In this document: one piece after another, positions 24,745 to 35,394 of the stretch
Position numbering within the stretch: position 1 is the stretch's first letter
Layout of the letters: the number at the start of each line of letters is the position of its first letter
Source: Siphonodentalium dalli
Taxonomy: Eukaryota > Mollusca > Scaphopoda > Gadilida > Siphonodentaliidae
NCBI GenBank assembly: GCA_032622095.1
Contig: CP136063.1
Location: 117,012,723 to 117,076,722, forward strand
Length of the DNA: 64,000 nt
Direction: 5' to 3'
Program-made: the position numbers and the translations under genes
Notes under the pieces: generated by a model
Database searches by the model: none
Told to the model about the DNA's origin: nothing
What the model saw: only the letters and a program-made list of their open reading frames with translations

Positions 24745-25158
24745 TTATTTGGCGGTCAAAATATAACCGTGCGCCATTTTTATTGAAAAATCTCTGCCGA
24801 TTAATAAAGAGGGATGCATGTTTGAACAAACGTAGAATTTATGTGAGACTCTTAATTTATTAATGTGGAAGTTCAATATGATGACACCATTTATGGTTAA
24901 TGCGTCCCCACTGGCAGTTGTGGCATGAAACTGAGTTTCTTGCATTTGCGGTTTATATTTTAAATTGTTATAAAATTTTAACGAACATAAACTGATGTCG
25001 GCCCCACTGTCCAGTATGGCTCTATATTTTTGTGTGCCTATTGTAATCAATATGGATGATGCTACTTGTGCATTTATGCCTTTCATTAACCTCGAATTAT
25101 TTTGATATTCCGGAATTGATAAATTCGATTTAATATTGTCCTGGTGCTGTATTATCAC
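24745..25158 (-). pseudogene. pol: Ty3/gypsy aspartic protease (retropepsin) segment
   Basis: Frame of 137 aa with the retropepsin active site ILDSGADISLCS (DSGAD encoded at 24997-25011) and the downstream hydrophobic loop plus SLLIGRDFS (the ILGxD-like motif). The catalytic Asp-Ser-Gly is intact. The protease would mature the Gag-Pol polyprotein. The 5' end is cut by a palindromic insertion beginning at 25154. The 3' end runs into a frameshift near 24745, after which a linker to the reverse transcriptase continues in another frame (24644-24829). Confidence 0.8.
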
Positions 25159-25296
25159 CGCTCAGTGTTAGAATCGAGGTCCTCATTTTAATATTCATTA
25201 TGGCCTGACCTCGATTCTAACACTGAGCGGTGATTGGCTGTTCCTACTATGTCAGTCATGGAAAGGTCAGGTCACAATGAATATTAAAATTAGGAA
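25154..25296. repeat. Compound palindrome at the 5' edge of the Ty3 protease
   Basis: Perfect 28-bp inverted repeat: arm 25154-25181 (ATCACCGCTCAGTGTTAGAA...) pairs with 25207-25234. The spacer plus inner arm (about 25180-25214, with ATTTTAATATTCATT) is inverted again at about 25262-25296, giving overlapping alternative hairpins. It lies where Ty3 pol sequence stops, so it is probably the end of a MITE-type insertion. Confidence 0.7.
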
Positions 25297-25892
25297 CTGT
25301 GTCACTTGACAAATATCTTTTTTAAAGTTGGAATTATCGACAGATTTCTCCTTTATTAGAATTGTTTACTGACAATGTGTTGATTTGTATGAGTAAATAA
25401 ATTATTAGCCGACAAGAAATCCCTGAGCACTAAACGTTTAGTTGATCGTTTGACCGATTTTTAATTATAGTAAGCCGCGCGGTGGTGAATTTAGAGACCC
25501 ATGTCGGCCATTGCTAGCTGAGCCGGATCCAAAAAAAAATACACTCTCCGGAGACAATATTCGGTGGTTAAAATTTCATCAAATGCAACGTGTATGAATG
25601 TTTCTGATGGGAGTTTGGGTATTTATTGAAAGATGAATTCTTTGCCGATCCATCCGTGTATATATCGTTATCATTACTGGGGTGAATGGGCTAAATTTGT
25701 GCGACTCCCGAGCGATGGTGAAACGTTGAATTTCTACAGTTACCCTTGTCTATATAATGTTCCATTAACGCGAAGAAGGCGCGTATATAGAGCGGCATAT
25801 ATGGGCAGTGCAAAAGGGGGGCGGACAGCGGAGCGCGATACAGGCCCCTGTGGAACATTCAATTTATTCCACGATGGAGCGTTAGCTTGCTT
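25297..25892. other. Unassigned insertion segment between Ty3 pol and the hAT-like element
   Basis: About 600 bases without Ty3 similarity. The plus-strand ORF starting at 25633 runs into the hAT end and shows no known domain. The segment and 29191-29250 (a small hairpin ATTCCACTC...GGGTGGAAT) flank the hAT-like element and are probably the two halves of an earlier insertion in the Ty3 element. Confidence 0.4.
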
Positions 25893-28800
25893 CAGGGTTG
25901 GGGCGATTACATGCCAATGTAGTCGATTACGATTACAATTACTTTTGATTTACACGATTACTGATTACATTTTTTCGAATGCAATCGATTATGATTACAA
26001 TTACTTTATGTGATCACTCAGATCCAAGAGACACTACCCCCACCAGTGACAGCCCTGCCACTACTGCATTGATTGTGTATGCACTACAGGGAACACTCTT
26101 GATTGTGTATGCACTACATGGAACACTCTTATCACATGGAATATTTAAACGACAACACCATGAGTGGGGTATGATCTCAGCTTTAATGCAACATTATAAG
26201 CTTGTCCTGCAGATAGCCCATACGCATGGAAACCAATTAAGCAGAGCCTTAGCTCTGACGAGAAGCCGAAGCAGAGAACGCTGAAGAAATACTTCTGTAC
26301 AGCGCAGGCATGAGCATGGCCCGACGAGCAAGGTACGATTCGGAGCCGGCGCCCAAGAATTGCTATGAGGCGCCCTAAGCAATAAGCACACATGGCCAAC
26401 AGGGAGAAGCCCAACGAGTGCGACGCGGGAATGGCAGTAGAGACCACTGGACAGCCCAACTCCCTATGGCTAAGCAACGGCCTGGAATATTACACTCAGG
26501 CTACAGTTCGAGAGCACTCTCGAATAAGCATAAGATGACTGCGCAGTCATAAACATACTAAGCTACTATTGATAAGCCACCCATCAAAGTTACCAGACAG
26601 GTTATAACGCTATGGCGACACTACCACTACCACTATCTGCAGGACCGCCATAGAGTGCGCAGCACTCCCCCAAACCAGGAGCTCCATGGCCAATGACATC
26701 AATGAAACAGTTAAACCACCGGGAAAACCATAGTGTCAGATGCCAGGAAGGTCCCCAGGGCGTCCTGGAGACTATTCAGGTAGAGAGCGTTGCCGACGGG
26801 GGAGAGATGGATCCCATCTGAGGTTGCCGAACCTGGGGCGTCATGACCAGCAGCCAAAGGTTAGGGTCGATGGTCTCCCAAGGAGTAGCAGTATTCCCAA
26901 CCCACTTCAACCGAAATTGGGTATCGTACACCTGCCAGGCAGATCCCCCACATTTAGCAGCCGCCCAACGAATTGTGCGCAGGTAACGCAAAAGGGGCTG
27001 GGCCGACGATTCAGGGTGAACGTCGAGGTACACCGAAACGAAAGTGAGAAAAGCATCGGTCCACGAGTCAACAGACGTTATTGGAGCAGCATGCCCGCTT
27101 GGCGCAACGCGGATTTGCCCGGAAGCAGAGACAACCAACTGACGGGGGTCAGCTGTATGAATAGATGAGGCGGGTTCCTGCAGTTGATCCAAATTGATAA
27201 AATCGCCCCGGAAAATTTTGTCGCGAATAGACCTGGAAACGTGAGAGCCAAAACCGTCTGCCGCCGTAGGAATCGGCAAGGGGGCGTCCCAATGGGAGAC
27301 CAGTGAGGATGGTAAGCTAAATAAGGGATTACCCGGATCAGTTCTGTCTCTTGCCGGAGCGTTCGGTCGGTGTATCACCGATGCCACACGGGAATCCTCG
27401 CGGCGGCGGAGAGAAGTGGAGCTGTCGTCGGAACTGCTGCGTCGACGTGTCGACAAAGTAGACGCTGATGGCGACCTGGATTCATAGCGCGGAAACTTGG
27501 GGCGCGGAGAACCATCCTGTCTGCGACGAGACTGACGACTGGGCTGACGACGAGGCTGACGAACAGGATCGCGGCCGCGTGAATGTGAAACCCGGCCACG
27601 GGAGGCGCGGCGTCCCCGGCCAGAGCCACGGGCAGGCCTGCCGCGCGAATGCTGTCCACGGCCACGCACCCGTGAATCAGCCACAGATGACACACATGCC
27701 GAAACCCGAGAAGAAGGCCTAACACGATCACTGGAAGCAGGACCAGCACGAGACGAACTGGCAGATTCATCCTGTCGACTGCTACGAGACGAACGGGCGC
27801 GGGCCCGACCGCGAGATCCTGTACGAACCATAGGAGAACTTTTTGTAGTGCCACCGAACGACAAACACTGAAACAGGGAAACACGTGCGCGACCCACGAA
27901 AATAGGTAACGCCGACGGAACACGACGCAGACAGAACGCACAAGGAACAAGATGATAGACGAATAAATGAAGGCTGGTGAAGAAACACGGTGACGGATGG
28001 AAACAGATAGGAATTGACGACACACAACCGAGCGCGATACGTATAATTCCAAAGTGACTTGCTTTTTCCGTTACCGGAAGGAGGCAGCATTCCGGGCGGA
28101 TGTAAAATGCGGACTTTAAGTTCGGCCGATACGGAACGGATCGTACCGAAAAACCGGAATGTCTGCCGGATGACAGGATCAAAGAACCACATAAATCACC
28201 CCGAACCTTATCGGCCCTGGGTGCATTAGTAAATGTAATCGATTACTTTTTTATTACATCTGATTAAAATTGTTAGTTTCCAACCATTTTGATCGCGTAG
28301 GAATAAATAATGAAATAATTCAAATTAACATATCAAATTTGATTGAATAAAGACATCACTGCATAACATGGAAACAAGAAACGACTGAAACAATAGAAAG
28401 ATGCAAGCAATAAACATATAAACTTTTTACATTTACATGTATTGGAAAGGTTTCATCATGAAGTTATGCATCAACTTATTGGGAATACATTATGTTTTAT
28501 GTGTATTTATTTATGTAAATTTATTTTAATATATTTTTAATTTTCTTACAAGCATTCAAACTAACGCATAATATTTATGAAAATATCACCAGAAACAATT
28601 ATAAATTATTTGCATGTTCTGTTAGATTGAATACCCAACACAATGAAGATAACACTAAGATTTATTTGATTATCATCCTTTGTTAATCCTGATGAGGATT
28701 AAATGAGGCTTAACTCTGTGAGTGCAGTAAATGACAAACTAGCTAATTAGGTCCACCGATGTACATCACACCTGCTTTGTTCAGTTAATTAACCCTATTG

Positions 28801-29182
28801 TACCAGTGTGACTATACAGCCATTGTCTGCAGCAGCCCCAATTCAATTTAATCCTCATGGAAGTTGGCTAGCCTATTTATTCATATTAGAACATTTCATT
28901 GTCTGTATCACAAGTTTATTGCCATTCATGATGTATTTAACAATTGTGTGTTGTTATCTGTATCCACTGTCAGAATGTACATACACACTGTACAACTAAC
29001 ATAACACATTGCAAAATTGTACTAACTTTCTAATATGTTGTTTGTATCTTTGCACACTCCACAGTACCACAGTATGAGACTATGAGTATCCAATAGCCAT
29101 CCATATGGATATTTTAGTAAAAGTAATCAAAATGTAATCAAAATGTAATCATGATTACAGGTACATTATTACCCCAACCCTG
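25893..29182. mobile_element. hAT-like element, non-autonomous, with 8-bp TSD
   Basis: Terminal inverted repeats CAGGGTTGGGG (25893-25903) and CCCCAACCCTG (29172-29182). It is flanked by a perfect 8-bp duplication GCTTGCTT (25885-25892 and 29183-29190). The 8-bp TSD and CAGGG ends are typical of hAT transposons. Subterminal regions at both ends are packed with short GATTAC/GTAATC motifs (25905-26010, 28230-28265, 29118-29160), as in hAT transposase-binding regions. No hAT transposase frame was seen. The interior carries a DIRS-like gag-type ORF and a 32-bp direct repeat (26069-26131). Confidence 0.85.
26776..27831 (-). CDS. Gag-like ORF of a DIRS/tyrosine-recombinase-type retroelement
   Basis: The open frame extends from 28182, but the likely start is the ATG at 27831 (MVRTGSRGRARARSSRSSR), giving about 351 aa. 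The N-terminal half is extremely Arg/Ser/Gly-rich (SRGRGRRASRGRVSHSRGRD), a nucleic-acid-binding style. The C-terminal part contains SVDSWTDAFLTFVSVYLDV, LLRYLRTIRWAAAKCGGSAW, VYDTQFRLKW and a PWETIDPNLWLLVM-type end. From memory of invertebrate genomes this W-x2-A-F...Y-L...Y-D-x2-F-R...LWL pattern is common beside DIRS-like and other tyrosine-recombinase elements; I could not search for it. No RT or recombinase follows, so the element is truncated. Local GC is much higher than its surroundings. It sits inside the hAT-like element. Confidence 0.5.
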   Translation of the reverse strand: MVRTGSRGRARARSSRSSRQDESASSSRAGPASSDRVRPSSRVSACVSSVADSRVRGRGQHSRGRPARGSGRGRRASRGRVSHSRGRDPVRQPRRQPSRQSRRRQDGSPRPKFPRYESRSPSASTLSTRRRSSSDDSSTSLRRREDSRVASVIHRPNAPARDRTDPGNPLFSLPSSLVSHWDAPLPIPTAADGFGSHVSRSIRDKIFRGDFINLDQLQEPASSIHTADPRQLVVSASGQIRVAPSGHAAPITSVDSWTDAFLTFVSVYLDVHPESSAQPLLRYLRTIRWAAAKCGGSAWQVYDTQFRLKWVGNTATPWETIDPNLWLLVMTPQVRQPQMGSISPPSATLST

Positions 29183-29288
29183 GCTTGCTTATTATTCTTG
29201 CTTTTTACACGATTCCACTCAGATGCTCCGCTCTGGGTGGAATGTTTTAGTTTAAATAATGTTTATTCATTTCACCCAAACGTCTTCG

Positions 29289-29330
29289 ATACCATGTGAT
29301 ATTATGTCCAGATTTGCAACAATATCGGCA
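29289..29330 (-). pseudogene. Decayed nucleocapsid zinc knuckle of the Ty3 Gag
   Basis: Minus-strand translation gives CRYCCKSGHNITWY. This is the retroviral C-x2-C-x4-H-x4-C knuckle with the last cysteine changed to tyrosine (TGT to TAT). It lies 0.36 kb downstream of the Gag capsid frame, as expected for NC. Frameshifts separate it from the capsid ORF. Confidence 0.65.
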
Positions 29331-29693
29331 TAATAATTGAAATGGTTGGGTCTGTGGATTAAACACAGAATTTTGTGAATTCCGTATATGTTGAACATAA
29401 GGCCAACTTCGCGTGTTATCATATCTATTTTGTTTAGAATATGATCCAATTCGTGGGCGCTGATTATTATTGGAATAAAATTAGCTAAATAAATTTCTAC
29501 CCTGTAAATACCCTGGCCACCTTCTGTCTGTTGTGGCGGGCGCATTAAATCTATTACTAGTGTTCCGTCATTGAAAATTATTGACTTTCATACTAGAATA
29601 ATTGTTATCACGAAATGATCGAGAATTGCGATCAGTATTCTTATCATTCTGGCTATAATGAGACTGTAATCGTTGTTTAATAGTATATTCTCT

Positions 29694-30413
29694 TCAAGCG
29701 AGATCGGTTGCTTGATTTAAGGTTTGTGGGTCTTCCCGCAAAAGTTTATCTCTCAATAATTTACTCGTTAATCCCGTGATGAATTGTTCACTCATATGTA
29801 ATTGGGCGACTTCTTTGGGAATATTTACTTGCTCATACACATCGATCGCTAATGATCGTAATCTATCAGAAAAAGCTTGTATAGATTCTTCTGGTTTTTG
29901 TTTTGCTGCTTGGAAAATAAGGAGCGCAGCTCTTTTATCTTTTGCATCGCCATACCGAATTTGTAATTCCTGCTTTATTTCCGCCCATGTACTCCTGATC
30001 ACACCATCGGCATTTATGCGTTCTTGTGTGAACTGAGTTAAAAATTCGAAAACTGAACCCCTTCTTGTCTGCAGAGCAAATTTAATTAATGTTTCATCAG
30101 TCGCAGCAATTGCTTGGCCATAACGATGTAATTCGTTGGTCCATTCAAGGAAAGATTTAGGGTCTCCCGAAAAAGGGGTGATGACATGTGTCACACCTGT
30201 GGCCATTTGAATTGCTGACGAAATGCGTGTGGCGTCCAACTGTTGGTCTATTTTAATATTGAAACGTCCCAATTGTTTGGAAATGCGATCCAGTTCGACG
30301 CTGTGATCTGCGTTTCGTACCTCGTGATGGGCATGGGGTTCATGCAAAATCGATCGCCATCGCTCTATCTCTTCAGCGATTTGGGCGCTACTATAATTAG
30401 CGGCATCTGACAT
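29694..30413 (-). CDS. gag: Ty3/gypsy-type Gag (capsid region)
   Basis: A 239-aa open frame starting MSDAANYSS, the Gag of the minus-strand LTR-type retrotransposon whose pol lies at 21178-25158. Recognisable capsid features are FLEWTNELHRYGQA, IKQELQIRYGD, a QAFSDRLRSLA segment matching the conserved retrotransposon Gag core, and FITGLTSKLLRD. The N-terminal third is a helical, charged linker. Gag assembles the virus-like particle and packages the RNA. The frame closes at 29694, after which only a decayed nucleocapsid remnant is seen (29289-29330). Gag is separated from pol by about 4 kb of later insertions, so the element cannot be functional as it stands. Confidence 0.82.
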   Translation of the reverse strand: MSDAANYSSAQIAEEIERWRSILHEPHAHHEVRNADHSVELDRISKQLGRFNIKIDQQLDATRISSAIQMATGVTHVITPFSGDPKSFLEWTNELHRYGQAIAATDETLIKFALQTRRGSVFEFLTQFTQERINADGVIRSTWAEIKQELQIRYGDAKDKRAALLIFQAAKQKPEESIQAFSDRLRSLAIDVYEQVNIPKEVAQLHMSEQFITGLTSKLLRDKLLREDPQTLNQATDLA

Positions 30414-30899
30414 GTATTCCTATCCATGTTTCCGGCTGGAGATCATAGCTGTCTTCTCAGCGCCATGAGAATCGTGAGTCATTGGTAACTTCTGGTAGCT
30501 TGCTGGGAACTGGGTATCGAATGTCAATTTGCATGTTACTATATACACAGATGGGATTAGGTTAGCCCTGGGCTTATTTCAGGGCGTACCTCGGGTGATC
30601 AGGCGAGCGGCTTTCTTCAGTGTGTTCCCTATGTTTCTCTTGTCGTATAGCGTGCTGCATTAGACTCCAATGGTCATCTTCTCGGTGATAGCTACTCGCT
30701 GTGCTGTGTACTTCTAAATCTTCATGCTGCGTTAGCTTTCTACTTCGGGTGGTCCAAGCTGTCGTTTGTGTGTCGCACATCGTATCTCGATATAGTTAAC
30801 AATGGTGCCGATATGTATGGTGAATCGTGCAACCCCTACGAACTGAAGATTGTCTGCTTTCCTGGGTTGAAGGTTCTGCCCTGGGTATATCTTGGTACA
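30414..30899. other. Ty3 5' leader / possible 5' LTR region
   Basis: Lies directly upstream (on the minus strand) of gag, where the leader, primer-binding site and 5' LTR belong. No clear LTR boundary, tRNA-complementary primer site or matching 3' LTR could be identified by eye. No other gene seen. Confidence 0.3.
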
Positions 30900-31385
30900 A
30901 ACACTCCACGGAAAAAAGGAACCGAAAAAGTACCCGTCGAAATCCGTCTGGGTTTACCAGATTTGACCTTCAATTGACCATTTTGAAGGTCAAGGTCAGG
31001 TTGTGGTCACGATTCGACCCGTCCAAGACACTCCTCGGACTAAAGTAACCCTAGGTATCAAACTTTGTCGAAATCCCGTCAAAATTTGCGATTTGACCGT
31101 GAATTGACAAATTTGAAGGTCAGTTCAGGGTCACGATTTGACCCGTCCAAAACACTCCCCGGACAAAAGAATCCATAGGTACTAAATTTTGTCGAAATCC
31201 GTCCGTTTTACCCGATTTAACATTGAATTGACCCTTTTGAATGTCAAGGTCAGGTCGTGGGTCACCAAAACACTCCCTGGACAAAATAATCCCTAGGTAT
31301 AAAATTTCGTCAAAATCCGTCTGGCAGTTTTCCCGGCCATAGCTAACAGACAGACAGACAAAAGTCCCAAAATATATAGTAGATA
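30900..31385. repeat. Microsatellite-tailed GTCA-rich repeat, copy 4
   Basis: About 115-bp internal units with GACCTTGAATTGACCATTTTGAAGGTCAAGGTCA. It ends AACAGACAGACAGACA then CCCAAAATATATAGTAGA. Same family as 7318, 16086, 16941 and 59558. Confidence 0.75.
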
Positions 31386-31649
31386 TGTACATAGGCACGT
31401 GAACTTCCCGTTGTCAAATGTTGTATTACATGGATTACATTACATAATCTTCATCGGTACATATATGTATAACACTGTAACATGTATATGAATATTGTAA
31501 ATATTTATAAGCACATATAACTAAATAGATTTATTGTATATACTTACATATACATATTTATAATTATATATTAATAACTATGTGTATGCGTATATCGGTA
31601 CTGTTCTTGCACAAATTATGATATTGCTTGTTCGACCTATTGTCTAGCT
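31386..31649. other. No feature recognised
   Basis: Very AT-rich (TATATACTTACATATACATA); may include the 3' UTR of the minus-strand LINE. Confidence 0.35.
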
Positions 31650-33106
31650 GAGTTATTCGGTCATTTCTCGATTTACAAGCTCAATACATTCGCATAACTT
31701 GCGGAAATATGTTACATTGTCGTCATTGAGTAAATCACTCATCAATGTTGTATTAGGACGTTGGCCAGTTAACATTGTTAACAATCTGCGCCAGGCACGA
31801 GAAGGTAGTGAAAATCACGTTCGGTATTGTTCCATCGTCCCGTTTCTCAGTATTGGTAACTTATGGTTACTAGTTCGGAATTTACATAACAGTGTTCGGT
31901 TATGGTCGCTAAGTACAGCAAGATAGGGTTCAAAATCAAAGTCGTGTTTGAAAATTCGGTATATATTACCACGACTTGTGTTCATATCACGTTCCCAAGA
32001 ATATCTTTGCTCGGAAATAAGGCAACATTTTAGATATGATACTAGCTGATTTACGTTGGTGGCATGACCCGCACACCATATATTCGGCAGATTACATTTG
32101 TCTATTAACTTGTGAATACAACTCAACCAGGGGGAAATATTTTCATCTGTTCTGCATGGCTTTGCATAACATTGACTGCGTTAGATTCAATAAATTGTTT
32201 TGGAAATCTTTCAGGTTCGCTATTTGTGACTTTGCACCAGTATTTGAACATTCTAGTTTTAATCAATATACTAAAAGGCAATTTCCCAATTTCGCCATAT
32301 ATCATACAATTTGCGGTTGATGGTCGTAGTCGAAGTATGTTATTTAAAAATGTTCGTTGAACGCTCTCCAATAAATCGTTATCACCGTATCCTCATACCT
32401 CGCAACCATATAGAAGTATTGGTACAACGTTTGTATCGAATAAGTCAAGTTGATTTTTTATTGAGAGGCAACGTTTGCGCGATTTTCCATGATGGCGGCT
32501 TTGTCAACCAACATTGTTTTCGCGGGCATGAAAGAGCCAGATTTAGTAAACGTTATGCCCAGATAGTTACAGTTGGTTACTACATCTAGTTTTTGTCTTT
32601 TGAATATCAATTTCGTTTTCTTCGAGAGGCTGCTCTTTGACATGTTCAGAAGTTTTGTTTTTTCCCCATTGACTGTTAATTTCCATTTGTTGCAAATTTT
32701 TCAAACTGATCTAATTGTGATTGTAGTGATTTGGTGGTATCTGCCATGATAACTGTATCATCGGCATAAAGAATCAACAAGATTTTCAAGTAGCAATCTA
32801 ATCTACTTTCAATTTCGTTGTTCACTTATCGTAAACCAATTAGGTTATCTTTTTCAATGTATTGTTGCAGGTCATCAACATATAATGAAAACAGAAAGGG
32901 GGATAAGTTGGCACCTTGTCTAACTCCTTCGAAAGAAGGAAAGTCAGATGTTTGGCGGTATTTAATTGTACACAAGACTTGACGTGTTTGTACTTATTAA
33001 CAATCACTCTGAGTATCTTGCCGTTAATTCCACATTGTAACAATTTGTACCTTAAACCCTGTCTCCACAAGGCATCGAACGCCTTCTTAAAGTCAATGAA
33101 GACACA
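31650..33106 (-). pseudogene. LINE (non-LTR) reverse transcriptase, 3' half, interrupted by Polinton
   Basis: Decayed minus-strand ORF2 of a jockey/CR1-like non-LTR retrotransposon. Starting at 33106 it reads CVFIDFKKAFDALWRQGLRY (RT palm block with the first Asp), then PPFCFHYMLMTCNN. The intact catalytic box YADDTVIMA lies at 32757-32768, followed by TNCNYLGITFTKSGSF, RTFLNNILRL, YGEIGKLPF, KTRMFKYWCKV, WCAGHATNVNQLV, NIYRIFKHDFDFEPYL and FRTSNHKLP, with a weak ERDFHYLL. Frames shift several times. The missing upstream RT part lies at 47373-47485, across the Polinton. Confidence 0.8.
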
Positions 33107-33245
33107 TGATGATAAGGGGTCTGTCTGTACCCAGGAGCGTGTCTTTTAATATCTATAAACTCCTCCCACTTCTAAGGGGTCTGACTGTACCCAGGGGCGT
33201 GTCTTTTAATATCTCTAAACTCCTCCCACTTTCGTTCCCAAAATA
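33107..33245 (+). repeat. Polinton left terminal inverted repeat
   Basis: About 139 bp: end sequence plus two 60-bp tandem units (starts at TAAGGGG, 33113 and 33173) with GGGCGTGTCTTTTAATATCT and TAAACTCCTCCCACTT. Confidence 0.88.
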
Positions 33246-33439
33246 AGTTCAAACCTCAATCTCCGCCTGATCCGTAAACTAAGATCACTGATCTTTCTGG
33301 CAGAGCTTCGCTGAACTAGTTATAATAATCCTTTATTCACAGATGCAACATTTTTTTCCATAAGGCTCTATGCAGAATATGGCGAAACCATGTTTGAGTC
33401 ACGTTCTATACCGAACCCAGTGTTTACACTTTTGGATTA

Positions 33440-33838
33440 GTTACATTCACGGGGGATCACTGCGACGTGAGGATCGGTTGCATTCCGTTGGAATTCCGAT
33501 AAACGAGACGGTGGCTATTGGATCTGAGACGGTTCGTTTTTGGCGAAAAACGAGATTTTCTGCGTGTTCAGGCATTCAAATGGAATTTCAGTGACCCCTC
33601 AGGTTTCGTATCATCATATCGTTATTTAAGTTACTAATATCCATCAAAATCTAGACGCTACGGCTTGCTACGGTGACCAAAATCAAAAGAATAGCAATTT
33701 AAAAATCACGCAACGTGCCCAAACACGAAGAAAATCTCGTTTGTCGCCGAAAGCAAACTGTCTCGTTTATCGGATTTCCACCGTCTCTTTATCGGAATGC
33801 AACCGATCCTCACGTCGCAGTTCTCCCCCGTGACATTG
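33440..33838. repeat. ~400-bp palindromic element inside the Polinton
   Basis: Arms of about 130 bp: 33440-33573 (ACGGGGGATCACTGCGACGT, GAGGATCGGTTGCATTCCG, CGATAAACGAGACGG) inverted at 33716-33838. The spacer is about 140 bp. It has the structure of a MITE; no ORF. Confidence 0.75.
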
Positions 33839-33845
33839 GTGATAT

Positions 33846-35394
33846 TTATTAACATAAGAACTGTTTTGTATTGAATGAAATACTATTAAAATAAGACAAT
33901 AGGATCGAAGTGACTTAGTCAGACAGGTGCGTAGCCCATTACGTGTTGTTATACATTTAGTTATATGAATTAAATTGTTTTGTGAACAGTGAAATACTGT
34001 AACAACGAGTACATATTAATCAAGTAATTGCTCATGTTTCTGTTGTTGACGTTAATGGGCGAAAGCACGAACACGATTACATGAAATATGTATAGACACA
34101 TATTTTCAGATGGCATATGCATTGAAAAGAGTCACATAAAGACATAAATTACGTACATGGGGGAATGAACGCGACTGGTTTAGAGAGCGTCCTGCATTCT
34201 TCTTCTGCATAATGGGACAGTCCTCCCGTCTCTATGAAATCATTATATTCACCAAAATGAGATAAAGGCGAATCTTTGTATACTTGAAGATCTACTATAC
34301 TCCAACTCCAAATATCTCGGACATGTAGGCCTATCATACGAATCAGTTAACTAATACTAGAATTATCAATCAGAAACCATATCGAACGGATGCATTCAGG
34401 GGTATAATACAGCTAATAATTCTAAATAAATGGTACCTGAACACCACACATGACTCCGAAAATATCTGTCCCATTATCATAAGTCTTGCTCCACATGGGC
34501 ACATAAGTGGTTTGAACAAGCACATAACATGAATCGCGATCAATGAATGTTCGATCTGAGGAATAAAATGAATCACAAACAACACACAAAGCAATGAAGA
34601 CGGCGTATGGACGTAACCGAACAGAAAATAGCGTTCTCTGTGAGTGCATTCCTATATGGTAGGAATAAGGAGCGTTTGTTTCACGTTTGCTTTTTGACAC
34701 AACTTAAATGACGGCGTACAAAACTAACAGTGGTGTTATATTTTGTGAAAGTATAAAGATATTCATTTCCAATTTGGCAGACATATACTAACGAAAAGAT
34801 TTGAATGTACATTTGCAGTATTCTAATATTCATAAAAATATACGAATTGTTGTTACGAAAATTATGTTTTCATTTTTCTATGTCCTTATTGTTGTTATGA
34901 CAAACGAAATAATTGGATATACGTCGACTTTACATTAGTATAAGTATACATCTTATAACTAAGGCTTGTTTGATCCCATTAATGTAATGCTTGTATTTTG
35001 TTTGGTTGTACATGAGGAGTTGTGTGCATTGAAGATGCAAAATACGATACAAAAGTGAAATGCACGGACGCAGAAAACTCATGGCACACTATACACGTTA
35101 AACTGGTAATTTAGCCCACACCATGGGCAACAAAATTTACGAATAGGTGGGTTTATATTCAAATCCAAGTTATTTGATTTATAACAGCTCCGATATGTAC
35201 ACATACCAAATATACCAGTCTGGAAATGATTGCTAGAATTCGTTGGGCGTACTATCAGTTCCCAGGTAGAGGAACGAGCCTGGTTCGCGAGACGCGTGCG
35301 TTTGAATCGGTTCCAGCTAGGTTCCATCCATCGGGAGATGGGGTAGCTGGAGGCAGGCGAAGGGGGGGTGACAATTTTTTAGCGTATATAGATA
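33846..35394. other. Polinton left arm, no recognised gene
   Basis: No similarity to PolB, ATPase or protease was recognised on either strand. A minus-strand frame 34422-34700 contains a signal-peptide-like stretch (RLRPYAVFIALCVVCDSF) and ends at a CAG|GTACCA that resembles a donor site. A second frame (34149-34337) follows, but the splice phases I tried do not match. Left unannotated. Confidence 0.3.

Noticed and set aside
26740-28192. Several long overlapping ORFs on both strands in the GC-rich segment
   Set aside because: Only the minus frame starting at 27831 has recognisable sequence patterns; the others are shadows of its Arg/Ser codons.
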